Source: Endocalyx cinctus
Lineage: Eukaryota; Ascomycota; Sordariomycetes; Amphisphaeriales; Apiosporaceae
DNA length: 64,000 nt
Reading direction: 5' to 3'
NCBI GenBank assembly: GCA_001600455.1
Contig: BCKC01000012.1
Coordinates: 682,001-746,000, forward strand
Below the pieces are notes generated by a model, which saw only the letters and a list, made by a program, of their open reading frames with translations, was not told the origin of the DNA and did not search any database. Numbering within the stretch: the first letter of the stretch is position 1; every line of letters starts with the position of its first letter. A program made the translations under genes and the position numbers. Of the stretch, positions 24,340 through 36,786 are shown piece after piece.

Positions 24340-26905
24340 ATGCAGCCTAGAACATTCAAGCATATCCTCCCAGCGCCATCAGCGCCATCAGATAACGAGC
24401 CCTCCGCCTCTACTAGTTCTGAAGTGCCAAAGGGAAACGAGAATCTACGTACCGGGACGCAAGGAAGACGAGTTGCCTGTACTCAGTGTCGAAGCCGTAA
24501 GATTAAAGTAAATATCCACTAGTCTAGCATCCACTCCGTTTCCCTTTTCCAGCTTTCTTTAATATTATAACCAATCATATGCTAAAGATGTAACCATAAT
24601 TAGTGTGACGGTGCTAGACCCGTGTGCAAAAATTGTGTGAAACGAAGGCTGTCAACTTGCGTTTACGTCGAAAAATCCAAGTACGGACAAGAAGAGATCG
24701 AAATCCTGGACCTACTTAAATCGTTACCCAAGAACCACGCACTCACGCTTTTGACTGCATGGAGAGAACATGGAGATGCCGAAGCAACTTTACAGAATTT
24801 CAAAAAAGATGTCGAGGGAGAATCGGCTTTACCTGTGATGATATCGGAAGAAAGCATATCAGTTTACTCTGTATTTGAATCTGAATTGATGCGTGATAGC
24901 CCCAATGCTTATCCACCGTTACCTACAGTTGATACATCTAATTGGGCAGAGGGAAATGTCATCCAGCCGGTGCTGAGCTATCCTTTGGAAGGAGGGAGAG
25001 CAGAAGAAAGACAAAGGTAAGCTTAACGCGGCATATCATTTATTTTGACTGACCTATCTGGATTTTGGAGTGATATTGTATTAATATGACTTATTCCTTC
25101 TTCCTAGGTTGGAATCACCTCATACTGCGATTGGTAACGAGAACAGACAGTTTCCATCTCTCATCAATCTTGAACAGCAGATTAAATATTGTGATGAGCG
25201 CCTGCACCGCCTTCAGGTAGACTTTTGGACTGATATAGCAATCAGCAATGATCTTGCAGCACAGATTATTTCTTTATATATGGAGACGGATCATCCACTC
25301 CTGGGTCTCTTCAACCCACACCTTTTCATTACTGACCTTGTTGACCAGAAAACAAGATTTTGCTCCAGGTTTCTCTTCCACGCTTTGATGTATATGGGCT
25401 GTGTGAGTAAATATTGAACTTAGTTTGGCTATATATCATTTCATTAACATGTGTAATAGCAAATGTACAGTGCTTTTGACAAAACTGCTTCATCCCTAGC
25501 CAATAATTTCGGCGAGAAAGCCGAATCTATGTTCAAAGATGAGAAAGACTCGTGTCTAGCCATGGCAGGCAGTGTATTGTTGAGTTTATCACTGATGGGA
25601 CATGGTAAAGACCATGCCGTCCTTGTCTATTCCACGGAAGCTTTAAAAATGGGTACACGATTAGGTTTCTTTTCCTCGGAAGAAAGACAGTCCGAGAGAG
25701 AGTATGAAAACATGACGAATGAAGAGGTTGGTAGCATAACCATATACATCCCCGAAGTATGTATGCAAAAGATGCGAATATTAACACCAATTCCGATTAG
25801 AAAAGTGACATTTGTTACGCTGCTTGGGGGGCTTTTAACTGGAACGTGTAGGTTAGAAATTTCTAGACACTATAACTTGTATGGACTAACAACATAGGCT
25901 TATATCACAATTCTATCGACAACCTGGATCTGAGAGTCCACCTTCAGAACCCCTATTACCTATTCCAGGAGAAATAGGTTCTTTGCATCATAAGACTACC
26001 ACGACTGACGAGGATGATTCAACAGTCGAGGCTAATCTAGGAAAGCTATTTCCCGCCTTATGTCGATTCTGGCGGATTGTTCGAGGAGCTCGATGGATGT
26101 ATTACACAGTCTCGGACACGCCCCCTGATAGTCATAAAATGGCCTTGGCGGAGCATAAATTTCGTGAAATTATTACATGGGCGGAAACTCTCCCCCCTTT
26201 CTTGCTTAAAACGTTTGACAGTTCGCATCATGTCTATGTATTACAGTGGGTATCTCAATCAATTACCGTGTTAATCTTCCCCCTCATCCAGTGTTAAACT
26301 AATTTGATTATAGCATATGGCTTCACGCCGTTATTCTCGATATTTTCCGACCATTTATCGGGAAACTAGTAGATGACAAGCCTAGACTGGGGACATTCTC
26401 CTCTCAGGACAGCTCCCCGGATACGGCGTACGCGGCATCAGTTAATCAACTCAAACGTCTTGTTTTCAACTATCGCAGCAAGCACGCGGCTGCAGCGTAT
26501 TCACTCATCTGGCATAGCGGGCTTATCTACTTGGCCAATGCTATCATAAGAGACACAGACGACCCGGAATGGCGATTCTATCTCTTTCTCTGTCTATACG
26601 GCTACGAGAACCTCAGTCAACCGTACCGTATATCCGAGATTATTATTCAAGGCTTGCTAGCAATGACACTACGAGACACTGATATGTCTGGGGGCGAGGC
26701 GCAACGAATTATGAGAGAACTGAAGAAGAGAGGTATGAGCGAATTCAACAAGCAAATCGGCGGGAGAATCCGCGGAACGTTTATGCTTGATCTAAATTTA
26801 GCCTTGACGAACCCCGAGCAGGCTAAGGTCGAGAACATGGCGAACGATTTCGATCATCTCGCGCTCTTTCAAGAATTCATTCAGCAAGACCAGATGGTGA
26901 ACTAA
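24340..26905 (+). CDS. Zn(II)2Cys6 transcription factor with fungal-specific TF domain (7 exons)
   Basis: Exons 24340-24507, 24604-25016, 25108-25402, 25460-25726, 25801-25847, 25898-26245 and 26314-26905 give 709 aa with consistent phases. The binuclear cluster is C47-x2-C50-x6-C57-x6-C64-x2-C67-x7-C75, and the first intron splits it just before C57. The middle homology region carries typical fungal_trans landmarks: MEIDHPLL-like METDHPLLGLFNPHLF, the AWGAFNWN core in the 47-nt exon 5, then QFYRQP, LPIPGE and LHAVILDIFRPF. Such proteins bind CGG-containing sites as dimers and control metabolic or secondary-metabolite genes in the nucleus; the target is unknown. The donor of intron 4 (GTTGGT) is weak, so that junction is less certain. 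Without it the AWGAFNWN motif would be out of frame. Confidence 0.85.
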
Positions 26906-27446
26906 TAATATACAATTGGAACATTTGGTGACTTGGTATTAATCTGAGAGCTGTAAATCAAATACATTGAAAGAGTCCAAAAGAGAAGGGGAATACGAGA
27001 AAACTGACAGTGGTAACTTGGCAGCTTGGATAATCGACTCAGAATTATTATCCAATCAGAGCGTGAGATTTCTCGGCCAGTTCGCCGTGGTACTTTGAAT
27101 TGCCATTGGATGACACCTAACGTAACATGGCCCGACATTCCGGCATAAATTTCCAAGGCACGATGATAGTCGAACGACATTTACACGAAATGTATGCCGG
27201 CTGTCGTTGTTATCTTTGAAGCAATTGCCACGTTGAGATTCAAGAAGTTTATGATACCCCGCTTTCCCAGGAATTTATCAATGTTGACATAAAACAGCTT
27301 GTTAAGTAAATGGAAATTTGTTACAATGCTCAGGGCGCCCTATTATGGATTCTTGGGGTTGCAAGCTGTCAGCATTGTTTTTATCGCTCCCTTGTTAAGA
27401 TCGAACATTATTTTCGTGACACGACAACAAATACATTCATAAATCC
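26906..27446. other. Intergenic region between two regulator genes
   Basis: About 540 bp between the zinc-cluster and bZIP genes, same orientation. It includes the 3' UTR of the first and promoter of the second. No motif stood out. Confidence 0.5.
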
Positions 27447-28646
27447 ATGAACCCTGTCCTCGACATGATAAATAATGGATTGCCACACGAAAGCGTCCCG
27501 TCTCAGCCTACTATATCCTCGACCGCCAACTTAGAATTTACATCCGGTATGTCCATTTCTGAGCCACATACAGGTTTAAGAGATGAAGAAAACTTCTTCT
27601 ATCTAGGGGGTACCGTAAGTGATTCATGGTACCATTGATATTCATCCATGTGTGCATCTTCCGTGCTACTGAAAAAAAAAAAAAAAAGATAAGTGTAAAA
27701 ATGGAGAGAGAATGGCTAAGATAATGTACAGGTCGGTTCGAATTTCCCTAATTTCGATAATGTTTGGACGAATAACGGCTGGTATCCCATCCCACCAGAA
27801 AATTCTTTGGTAGGTTACACGGCTTCAGGGGTACTCACACAACATACACCTGACCAGGTTCGCGAATACTCATCGGAGACTGGACGCATGGGGTTATATT
27901 ATCAAAACGGATACTACGGAGAAGAACCTTTGTCATATAGTCAACAGGGGGACCAAGACGACGGCGAGAGGAGTGAATTATTCTACCAAGAAGATGGTAG
28001 TCGTCGAACATATTCACAAGAAGGGATGAGCGCATCCATCGACCTAAATTTTCCGGAATCCAGTGTATCACGGCGCAAATACACGGGGGAGAACCCTACA
28101 ACCTATGATGAGAGACAAGATATCAATTTCTACGCAGCGAATATCAAGCAAGAGGCGGAGTATCCTACTCATAGACCCGCTCGAACATACTCCGATTCCT
28201 CACCCATACCTAAAACCCCACACCGAAGAATCCTACCTCTACTCTCGCCCTCAACCTCTAGACCTTTGGCCGGGCACGACGACAACGTTGTTAGCAGTGG
28301 CAACAGCAGCAGTAACGACGGCGGCAGCGGCAGTACTACTGGCCCGACATCGGTATTGCGCGAGCGCAACCGTCTCGCGGCCAAGAAATGCCGGATAAAA
28401 AGCAAGAAGCAGGCGGACGAGTTGAAGGTCCTGGAGAGGGAGTTGAGCCGTGAACACTTCGCTCTGAAGACTCAGGCCTCGGCGCTCAAGGAAGAAGTTT
28501 TGAGTCTTAAACACAAGGTTCTCGCGCATGCGGGCTGCGACTCTAGCTCTATACAGAGTTATATACAACACGCTGCCGGCGTGACAGTAAATAATCAATA
28601 CGAGAGGACAACTGACGGGGAGGGAGTTATCTTGTGGCCATGCTGA
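27447..28646 (+). CDS. bZIP transcription factor, ATF/CREB-like
   Basis: Exons 27447-27614 and 27732-28646 give 360 aa; the 117-bp intron (GTAAGTG to TACAG) contains a 15-A run. The N-terminal 260 residues are acidic and Tyr/Ser/Gly-rich, consistent with a disordered activation region. The basic region RERNRLAAKKCRIKSKKQ spans about residues 266-283 and is followed by a leucine zipper to about 321. The NRLAAxKCR core and the trailing HAGCDSSSIQSYI stretch are characteristic of the fungal ATF/CREB (Atf1/Atf21) branch, which binds TGACGT-type sites and often responds to stress or development. The partial ATF-like tail and short length argue against Atf1 itself. It lies directly downstream of a zinc-cluster regulator. 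Confidence 0.87.
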
Positions 28647-29815
28647 TATATATATGGTAAATATATAGAGCTATGAATAATGAATTATGCGATTTTAGGA
28701 TAATGACGTACTGTGTAAGAAAGAGCAATCGTACACTGTTAGATGTCTGTATGTCTTGTCTGGGCATTAGAGTGTTCTAACCCATCCCATACCTCTTCCT
28801 TACAATAGCAATATATCGATACAAGTATAGCATAGCTCCCAATAGATATTTTAAGGTATTTATAAATTTGGCACCGACGGTACTTTAATAGACTCTTAAT
28901 ATTAAGATGGGATTGACTCTACCCCGAAACAGTGGGGTCTTTGGACTTTTGACATCCAGCCAGCTGCACATCGCAACCTCAGCCAGTTCAGCTAAACACA
29001 CGCGACGTCGTTAGATTAGGTATCTAATAAAAAGGCTCTGCTTCAGCTTCTATACGGTACGGTAAGTTCTCAGCTGAGGCATCATCGTCAATACTTCATC
29101 GTTCTAGGCTTTTTGTTCTGATTGGTAAGTAATTGATAGCCTGCTCTATGCGCCCTCTTGCTTGTTGTGCTTTCTTTTCCCCCTTCTAATGTTTCGAGCA
29201 GACACACAAATATCGGAATTCTTTTAATTGGAATACATTGTGAGGAATTATGGAAGTAATATACTCAGATGCGCCAGTCTAGAATCATAGTGTCTTGGCA
29301 CTCAGACCGAAGCTCATTTCAGCTCCTGCAAGCCACTTTGGAGACTAACGACCGGATAGCGAAAACAATTGGCGCCGTCGAATCTCCTGGCCAAAAAGCA
29401 AAAAAGGAAAGGGAATGGCGTCAAGGGTCAGACGACTCAGTTGAGAATAGTATCTCGTTTAAAAAAGAACGCCTTACCATGGGGCAACGAGACTATGCCG
29501 CTGTGGAGCGCGAGCTGGAAAATGAGGTGAAGCGGGAGCGGATAAGCTCATAAAAATAAATAGTCTGGTCCTCCAGTTCTTGGACCCCTTACCCAATATC
29601 TTTGACTCCTCCTTTTTCTGCTTTTCATATTTTTCCTCTTGGGGTTCCAGGCGTGTATCACGAAACAGTTCTCAGACTGCAGTATACCAACAGTCTCCTT
29701 AACTTCGAGTTGTTCAGAAGAGCTGAATTCATTTACCTCTTTAATCTTCGATATTGAGATCGACAACTCCGGGAATAAATACGAAGAGGGTGAAGAATCA
29801 TTATTATCGTTACTA
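28647..29815. other. Intergenic region, 1.2 kb
   Basis: Holds the bZIP 3' region and the promoter of the next surface-protein gene. A 94-codon Lys/Glu-rich open frame at 29269-29553 has no recognised features and was not accepted as a gene. Confidence 0.5.
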
Positions 29816-31399
29816 ATGGCAACTTTCTTCACCATCGCGACCTTCGTCGCCGCCGTCCGGGCCGCCGCCCTGGACGAGAGGTTCCCTAAGCCGACCGTCG
29901 GGGTCGTGCCGGATTTGACATTCAATTTCTTACCCAAGATAACGATCCCGCCGAGCCTGCAGCAACACTTGGCTAAACGAGATGACTCCGTCGGCGTCCT
30001 CGTCGCCCCGGATAATACCTGCGGTTATTTTGGTGGAAGAGCGGGTATGCTGTTCTTTTTTCTCTTCTTCAACACTCCCCCTTCCCCACATCTAGATGGC
30101 GCTCCCTCTCGACTGACTCGTTCGTTTTTGGCTTTTGGTTTTAGGTGCCCCATATAGCTGCATGGGTACGGATTATAGCTGCGCGCTCTTGAGCCTCTCT
30201 ACCACTGGTGCCGTCGGCTGCTGTAACGATCAGGACTGCGTGGCGCCGCTCACGTGTATGGACTACGATCAGGTCGTCTTGTCGACGTTATGTGACAATG
30301 CCTGCGCGCACGATACTTATACTTTGAAGTGGTACGTTACGCTAACTTCTATTTCCGAGTGCTTCAGTATTAACATTACCTACCCAAAAATAGTACCAAC
30401 ACTGGACTTCCCTTCTGTGGTACCGTGACTTTCTTCGATAATATTGAGGGTTACTACTGCGATTCTGGCAGCACCTCGACTGCCGAACAGTTATCAACCA
30501 CGTACTCAGGTGAAGTAGGTAGAACTTTCGTATCAACCGTCATCGGGCTCGACAGTTCTACTACTGCTACTGGTAAAACTACATTGGGGCTAGGGGACAG
30601 CGATAGTTCCAACACCGATACCGCGGGGCCATCATCGACGACCAGCATTATAGGTGGGGACGATAACAATGGAGGTAACGGAAATAACGGGAATCTCGGT
30701 AACACGTCCAAATCATCCACCAACGTCGGCGCCATCGTTGGAGGTGTCGTTGGTGGACTAGCAGGTCTCGCCCTCATCGGCGTAGGTATCTTCTTCCTCC
30801 TGCGGCACACCCAGAAGAAGAACAAGGCCCAGGCTTCCGCAGCAGGTGGAAACATGCCAGGTCAACAACCGCCGATGCATCAGAACAACAACAACAATTT
30901 CCCTCCCCAAGGCGGAGCCGCAGGAATGGGTTACGCAAGCCAGACTCAACATCAGCAGCAACCGCCTTACTCGGCTCAAGCGCCTACGTACGGACAGCAG
31001 CCGCCTTACGGACAAGATCCGCAAGCCGGCTACTTCGCGGGCGCCGATCAAAAACACGCGGGCGGATTCGTCAACACCGCCGCCGCTTCGACTCTATCCA
31101 CGCCCCCTCCCGACCGTAACCACTCGACGAGTCCGGCATCGTCGCAATTCGGCGCGGACCACCAACAGCAACAGCAGATGATGTATCAGAGACACAGCAG
31201 CGCCACCACCTTAATGGGAGGCCAGCAGCCGACCTCGCCTTCTTCCGTTCATTCCTCGGCCTGGCAAGGCGGTGCTTATCCCGGCACGCCGCACTCGCCC
31301 GGGAACATCCCGCCTACGGTACACGAGGCCGGAGGGAACGCGGTGGGTCAGAGGGATTATAACGCGAATCATCACGGAGAATTCCACGAGTTAGGTTGA
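29816..31399 (+). CDS. Single-pass cell-surface protein, Cys-rich ectodomain (Wsc/Mid2-like architecture)
   Basis: Exons 29816-30044, 30145-30331 and 30394-31399 give 473 aa. The start ATG opens a signal peptide (MATFFTIATFVAAVRAAA). The ectodomain (about 20-190) has many cysteines (CGYFGG, SCMGTDYSC, GCCNDQDC, LTCMDY, LCDNAC, LPFCG, YYCDSG). Next come a Ser/Thr-rich stalk and an Asn/Gly run, a glycine-rich transmembrane segment (VGAIVGGVVGGLAGLALIGVGIFFLLR, about 275-300), a basic stop-transfer HTQKKNK, and a long Gln/Pro/Gly-rich cytoplasmic tail. The order signal, Cys-rich head, Ser/Thr stalk, membrane segment and polar tail is that of fungal wall-stress sensors, but no WSC domain consensus was confirmed. 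It may report cell-wall state at the plasma membrane; this is inference. An upstream in-frame extension exists but would bury the signal peptide. Confidence 0.8.
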
Positions 31400-31940
31400 T
31401 AATTTTGATTTATTTTTATATAAAGTCGCGTGGAGAAATTAAATAGAATGGATATAATGAAGGGGGAAATGAGATTAGGTTAGGAGGGATTGTTCCTATG
31501 CGGGGAAAAAGTAATTATCGGCATTACGCTTCATCACATATATACCACCACATTCTCTCATTTCACCGATAGCTAGTTATTAATCTACTTATAATAAAAA
31601 CAGCGGTCTGAATCCTATGTCGGAGAAGGATAGATAAGAGGGAATGAATTGAGAAAATCTTAATTTGCAATAATGTTATGTCTTCAACGTTGCTCCATTG
31701 ATCTCTTCTTTGGTATACATACATCCAACTCGTCATACATACAATTCATTCGTTCGGGTATCCCATATCATGACTCCATCACACTCTTTATCATGCAGGA
31801 AAACCCCTATCACTAAACGCCTCGTATATATCTTTCAAACACCCATCAAAGATTCTATAATAATCCTTGCTGTCTCTTCTCTTCTATTCTTCTCTCGTCT
31901 TTATTTCTGTCGTACGATATATAGATCAAATCAAGAAAAA
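31400..31940. other. Convergent intergenic region
   Basis: About 540 bp between two 3' ends. AT-rich; expected UTRs only. Confidence 0.55.
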
Positions 31941-34707
31941 TCAATATTCGACCAACCTCAATTTCTTCCCTATCTCCCTTCTGCGGGCGTTCGCAGCGGC
32001 TCTCTCTGCCGCGACTTTCGACTCCTTGCTGTTGTCCAGGGCTTCACCTCTCGCCTTGAGAGCTTGTAAGAGCATACCAGCGTCGAAGAAACCGTCTAGT
32101 TTTTCCCCCGTCAGTTAGTATATGAAGATATCTTGCATTTATAATAAGACAGGAAAAGAAAAAAACTTACATCCTCCCAACTCATCATCCTCACTCATCA
32201 TAAGACTCTCATCCGTCGGGGACCTCGTCCCCGTCGAGCTCTTATTCGCCAAGCCCACCAGCTGACCGCTCCCCTGCTGCTGCATCTGCTGCAAATTTCT
32301 CAGCGCGCCGCTCCCGTCCGACCCGGTGATCATGCGTCCCCTCGTCTTCAGCCTATGGCTCGACTTGGTCTTATGACTCAGGGTATCGATCTCCCGCGCC
32401 CGACTCTGCTTGGACATGGTGGATTTCCTGTTGGTGATCCTCAGGACGCGCCTGATCTCGAGCAGGTAGCCCTCGAGGCTGTCGATGAAGCGTTTAGTCT
32501 GACGGTGCTTGCTCGAGGCGCAGATGCTGATCCCGTCGTCCTTGATGATGTACCCGATCCCGAACCCGTCCGCCGACGTCGGCCCGAACCCAAACTGCCG
32601 CAGGCACGGGTTCCCGCAGTTGGACGTCGATAGGATCGTGTTGTTCAGCTTGTCCCAGCCGCCGTCGGCGAAGATCGCCGGCACCGGGTGCAGGTCCCGT
32701 CCGCGCGACGAGTTGGTGCTGTCGCCCCGCCCGCGCGACTTGATCTCCGAGGAGTTGTTGTCCATCGACAGGACCGAGTCCTTGCCGGGACTGCCGACTA
32801 AGGAATCGTGGGGCGAGGAGGGGCTATCCAAGGGACTCGAGTAGCCCGTGCTGCTGGGTGACCGGCTGTTACCTTCGTCCAAAGATCTCTGCCACAGGCA
32901 GAATAATGCGTAGAGGTGTCGATCGCACCCTTGGGCTTTGGCACAGTCTTTCGTTCTGAAGACATGCTGTTCGCACGCCTTTCGCAGCGCCTCCACCTTC
33001 GCCTCGGCCGGGTTGTCGCCCCAGAAGGTCTGCACGAAATTCACCGATTCATCTGATACCGATCGGATAGCCTCCGTTCGTCCGTGGAGGTATACCTTAG
33101 TCATAGCCGGCTCATACGTGCATTCTATGCGCCCATAGAGACCGTAGTACGCCGCCTGGAAAGCCATCTGCACGAAAGCATCGGGAGAAAATCCCATGGA
33201 TGTGATGAAGTTCTTTCCGTAACCGGTAAAATCTAGACATTCAAACTCATTTTGGCCGATGAGGTCAGCGAGTCGAGTCTCTGCAAATCGCACGGCAATG
33301 TTGAGCTCCGGCAGCATATCCCACTCTAGCTTATGAGGCGTCGTGTTCACGTCCCCAAAGCTTTCAGGAGCTCGTTTCGAGGGGTCGGGACTTGTTGTTT
33401 TCCAGAGACTTGGCGCCTGTCCGTTGATCGTTCTCGCAAAGCGCAAGATAGTGTCGGTGTAGACGTCGCTGGCAAATCGAAGCACAGTGTGTCCATCCAC
33501 GCCTGTGTGCTCAAAGTTGATACCGGCGCTCCCGTTCTTACACACGATGATCTGCAGTTTATCATACCAACGATTAATACATGTACCGATTTGCACTCCC
33601 TTGATAACTTCGTTCGTGCCGCAAAGCATATTCTGGCACAGTGCAGCCGCAGTGATGGGTTCCGTATAATCGAGGCACAGCACGAACAAAGCCGAGTCCA
33701 CAATACCGAGACAGTCTGCATTATTGGATCCCTCCTCTTTGGTGAGAACTTCTCTTAACCCCGACCAAGTCTTCCGGTTTTCTGTGCTCAGGACGCCTAA
33801 TGCTCCTTTGGCTGCCTCCTGGATTGGTGTTTGTGAAGCGTCATCAACGATCGTTTGAAGGTTGATAGAGATATCCTTTTCGCTCATGATTAGATCAGAG
33901 TTATCGTCAAGGACGTCAAACCAGTAGAATTGGCCATGACAAAGCGCAACTATATGCTTGGACTCTGGGTCCTGTTCTATTTGGCATCCGTGATCCGTAG
34001 GAACTCGCGCGGTACCAAATAGACGCGAGTACTGGTACATATCAAGAGCTTTTCCCTTGATAGTGTCTGGAGGTAATTCCTCGCGTCGGACGGCTCGCAC
34101 AAATTCCAAAGCCGACACGACAAGGGATGCGGCGCGAGTGACCTGGTTATTTCTTGCTGGTGTGGGGTCATCTTCAAGGAGGAAGAATGGGTTTAAGTTT
34201 AAGACCACCGGATTATCGAAGTTTAGATATGAATCATACCCTGGTATACCATTAACGAGTGCTAGGTAACATGCTGAAGAAACTGAACTTACAGAACTGT
34301 TCTATGTAACTGCTTTTTCCTGCTGCATACTGTAATAACTTTTCTTGAAGCTCCGGGCCATCTGTCTTCAAGAAGTCTTGGACGGCCATCGACGTCTCAA
34401 TACGCTCTCTCGGCGATTGGAGCGGCTTTAAAGCAGTGAGATACTTCTGGCAGGTCTGCTCCAGGTCTGGGATCGGTAGCTTGGGAAGAGAGTCCTGGCC
34501 GGCAAAGGTGATGCCGCCTTCCTTAGGCTTCTCGGCTATAGTTGACATCATGGTGGGCGGCTTATACTCGACGTGGGGACCTAAGACGTGCCCGTTACCG
34601 TTGATCTGCTTTTCGGGTAGTCGTGGGAGAGGAGCTGATGATACACCGGTAGCAAGAGTCTCGCCGAGAGACTTTGGCATAGCAAAGATGCGAACTTGAG
34701 TGGGCAT
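31941..34707 (-). CDS. Carnitine O-acetyltransferase (choline/carnitine acyltransferase family)
   Basis: Exons 34707-34293, 34240-32171 and 32095-31941 give 879 aa; all three phases close. It exchanges acetyl groups between CoA and carnitine, allowing acetyl units to move between compartments during growth on acetate or fatty acids. Diagnostic stretches are WYDSYLNFDNPVVLNLNPFF across the first intron, NRWYDKLQIIV, and the catalytic EH pair in NFEHTGVDGH (His about 383). The C-terminus GGYGFFDAGMLLQALKARGE is restored only by including the last small exon. A Ser/Pro-rich insertion (about 590-650) and basic linker make it longer than animal enzymes and like the fungal Yat-type proteins. There is no C-terminal peroxisomal tripeptide (it ends LVEY) and no obvious mitochondrial presequence, so a cytosolic location is likely but unproven. 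Confidence 0.93.
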
Positions 34708-36283
34708 TTTGTCAGTCCGGCCCTAGCGAGTCAAGCGTACAGAGGAGAGACGGAGGTGCTGATGTTCAAGCCGCGCAGAGCTGTGCGGTAAAAATAGTGA
34801 CAATCTTGAAAGTAGTAGGGTGGCATTCCACTATAGTTGACCACTCATAAACGAATACCACTACTATGGTACGGGAAAGATTAAAAAAAGGGAGAATAAT
34901 CTGGACTGGAAGGAGAGGACCGGATGGGTAGGTATAAATTGGCTACAGGTCTTGGGGTAAGGGATGTGGGAGATGGAGCGATCACGTAATAAACGAGGGA
35001 ATGGATCCACGGCTAAGAAGCCGGGCGGGATGGCGTTGCGTCGTGCAAAGTAGGCGTGGTCCATAATCACATGTACGGCTGGGGAAACCAACCATAAAGG
35101 GTGGTGGATATGGTTTGGAAACAAGTATCAAATTAAGTAAAATGATTGGTCATGTCCCATCGAACTCGATCAGACACTCATCCGCAAGACCGACGATACA
35201 TCTACTTGAATATCTCTGATGAAGGCTCAAGTACCGGGATCCTGGATAAAGGTATCCCGAGGTAGAGAATATGAAGAAGAAAAAAGAAAACATACCTCCA
35301 ACGACAAGAATGAACCCGGCCAATCTTGGGGAAATTTAACTAGATCGCAGATAAGGACTATTAATCACCTAAAGTGGGTGGGTAGTTTTCAGAACGAATG
35401 GTAAGGATAGGGTAGGTACGAAAAGAAAGAGTATCGATATTATCGTGAGTGGTCACACGTTGCTTTCTTTTTCACCTGCGAGAGGTGCATCGACCCCCCT
35501 GGGGGGAGAAGTTGACTTTTAACGCAACGGTAACGGCTCAGTTATAATTTCATGTCACTTGTTCTTCTATCGCGTCTCATCCTTCCGTTCCATCTATCCA
35601 GACAGGCAGACACTAAGCTCGACTAGCCTTAGAGGGAATGACTTGTACCCGACATACAAATAAAAAAGAATTGGTGGAGAATGACGTGAGTGCGTAAGAG
35701 AAACGGAACGGAGGACAAAGAAAAGGGAGAACCGAAAAACCCCACTAGATCTCATAGCCCCACGGGGCTACCTAACGTTGCTTTGTCTTGTCGCAAGTGC
35801 TCGAAATAGATATACTAGACGAGAAGGTAGGTTGGGATTTTTTTTGGAGCTGAGATCGTGGGTCGTTCGTGGGTCATTTTCGGACAAGTGGATGGGTTCT
35901 GGTTGGATAATCGGGGCAAAGGGCGTAAAAAAAGGGCAAGTAAATAAGGTGATAAGATATTGTAGTTTTACTTACTATAGTAGTAATTTGTATATTATGT
36001 ATATGTATATGTATGTCACACGCCGTATATAAGAATGTGCGACAGTTATATAAATGGATTATATGTAAATGAAAAGCTTCAGAAATAATAAAAATTGATA
36101 TTCACTTCTTTTTTCATTTGCCTTTGTTGTCCTAATACTTTGTTAGCTTGTGTAATAAACCTCCCCCGCCGATAGAAAATCATATGACATATATATCAAA
36201 GTAGATAAACAATTGTCAGCCCTCGAAGAGATGAAAAACCATGTGACGAGTTGTGATGAGTCGTGGTGAACTACGCAGTATGA

Positions 36284-36358
36284 CCTAGCAGCCTAGGATT
36301 TTACAAGGGATGGATAATGGAGTATGTACTACCTAGGCAGCCTACCTAGGCTGCTAGG
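36284..36358. repeat. 14-bp perfect inverted repeat with 47-bp spacer
   Basis: CCTAGCAGCCTAGG at 36284-36297 is the exact reverse complement of CCTAGGCTGCTAGG at 36345-36358. The spacer itself carries a further CCTAGGCAGCC that can pair with the right arm, so two alternative hairpins are possible. Confidence 0.9.
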
Positions 36359-36764
36359 GTATGTAGTGTAGACGGACAAATGTGGAGTTGTCACAAAGTA
36401 TCGGGAATCCGGGGAATCATTCTTACCCCATTATACCAATACCTGCGTATATTAATATGCATCATTCTTGCTTGCATATATTGGCTCGAAGCCTCAAATG
36501 GATGTATGCTACATAACAATCACGGCTAAGACTTGGCAATGAGGTCAAGTAGGAATATCAAAACCAACCAAGATCTTGTCCTGCCCAATTTAGGAATGCA
36601 TCATCATTTTCATCACGATCACGATCTTGAGTAGTTCTTTCGGACGAAAGGGTGACCAAGGATGTTACCGAAGATGATGTTATAGTATCAAGAATGCAAT
36701 ATTATACAATATCACAAAGTGGGAGAACCTCTTATTTCCCTGTCGGACGAATACCGTAAGACCA

Positions 36765-36786
36765 GGCATGCTGGCATGCTGGCATG
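36765..36786 (+). repeat. GGCATGCT octamer, nearly three tandem copies
   Basis: Two exact copies of GGCATGCT and a third ending GGCATG; the embedded GCATGC is itself palindromic. Confidence 0.9.

Noticed and set aside
29269..29553. 94-codon Lys/Glu-rich open frame upstream of the surface-protein gene
   Set aside because: No recognisable domain, no splice or promoter support, and it sits in the likely leader/promoter region; kept only as a possibility.
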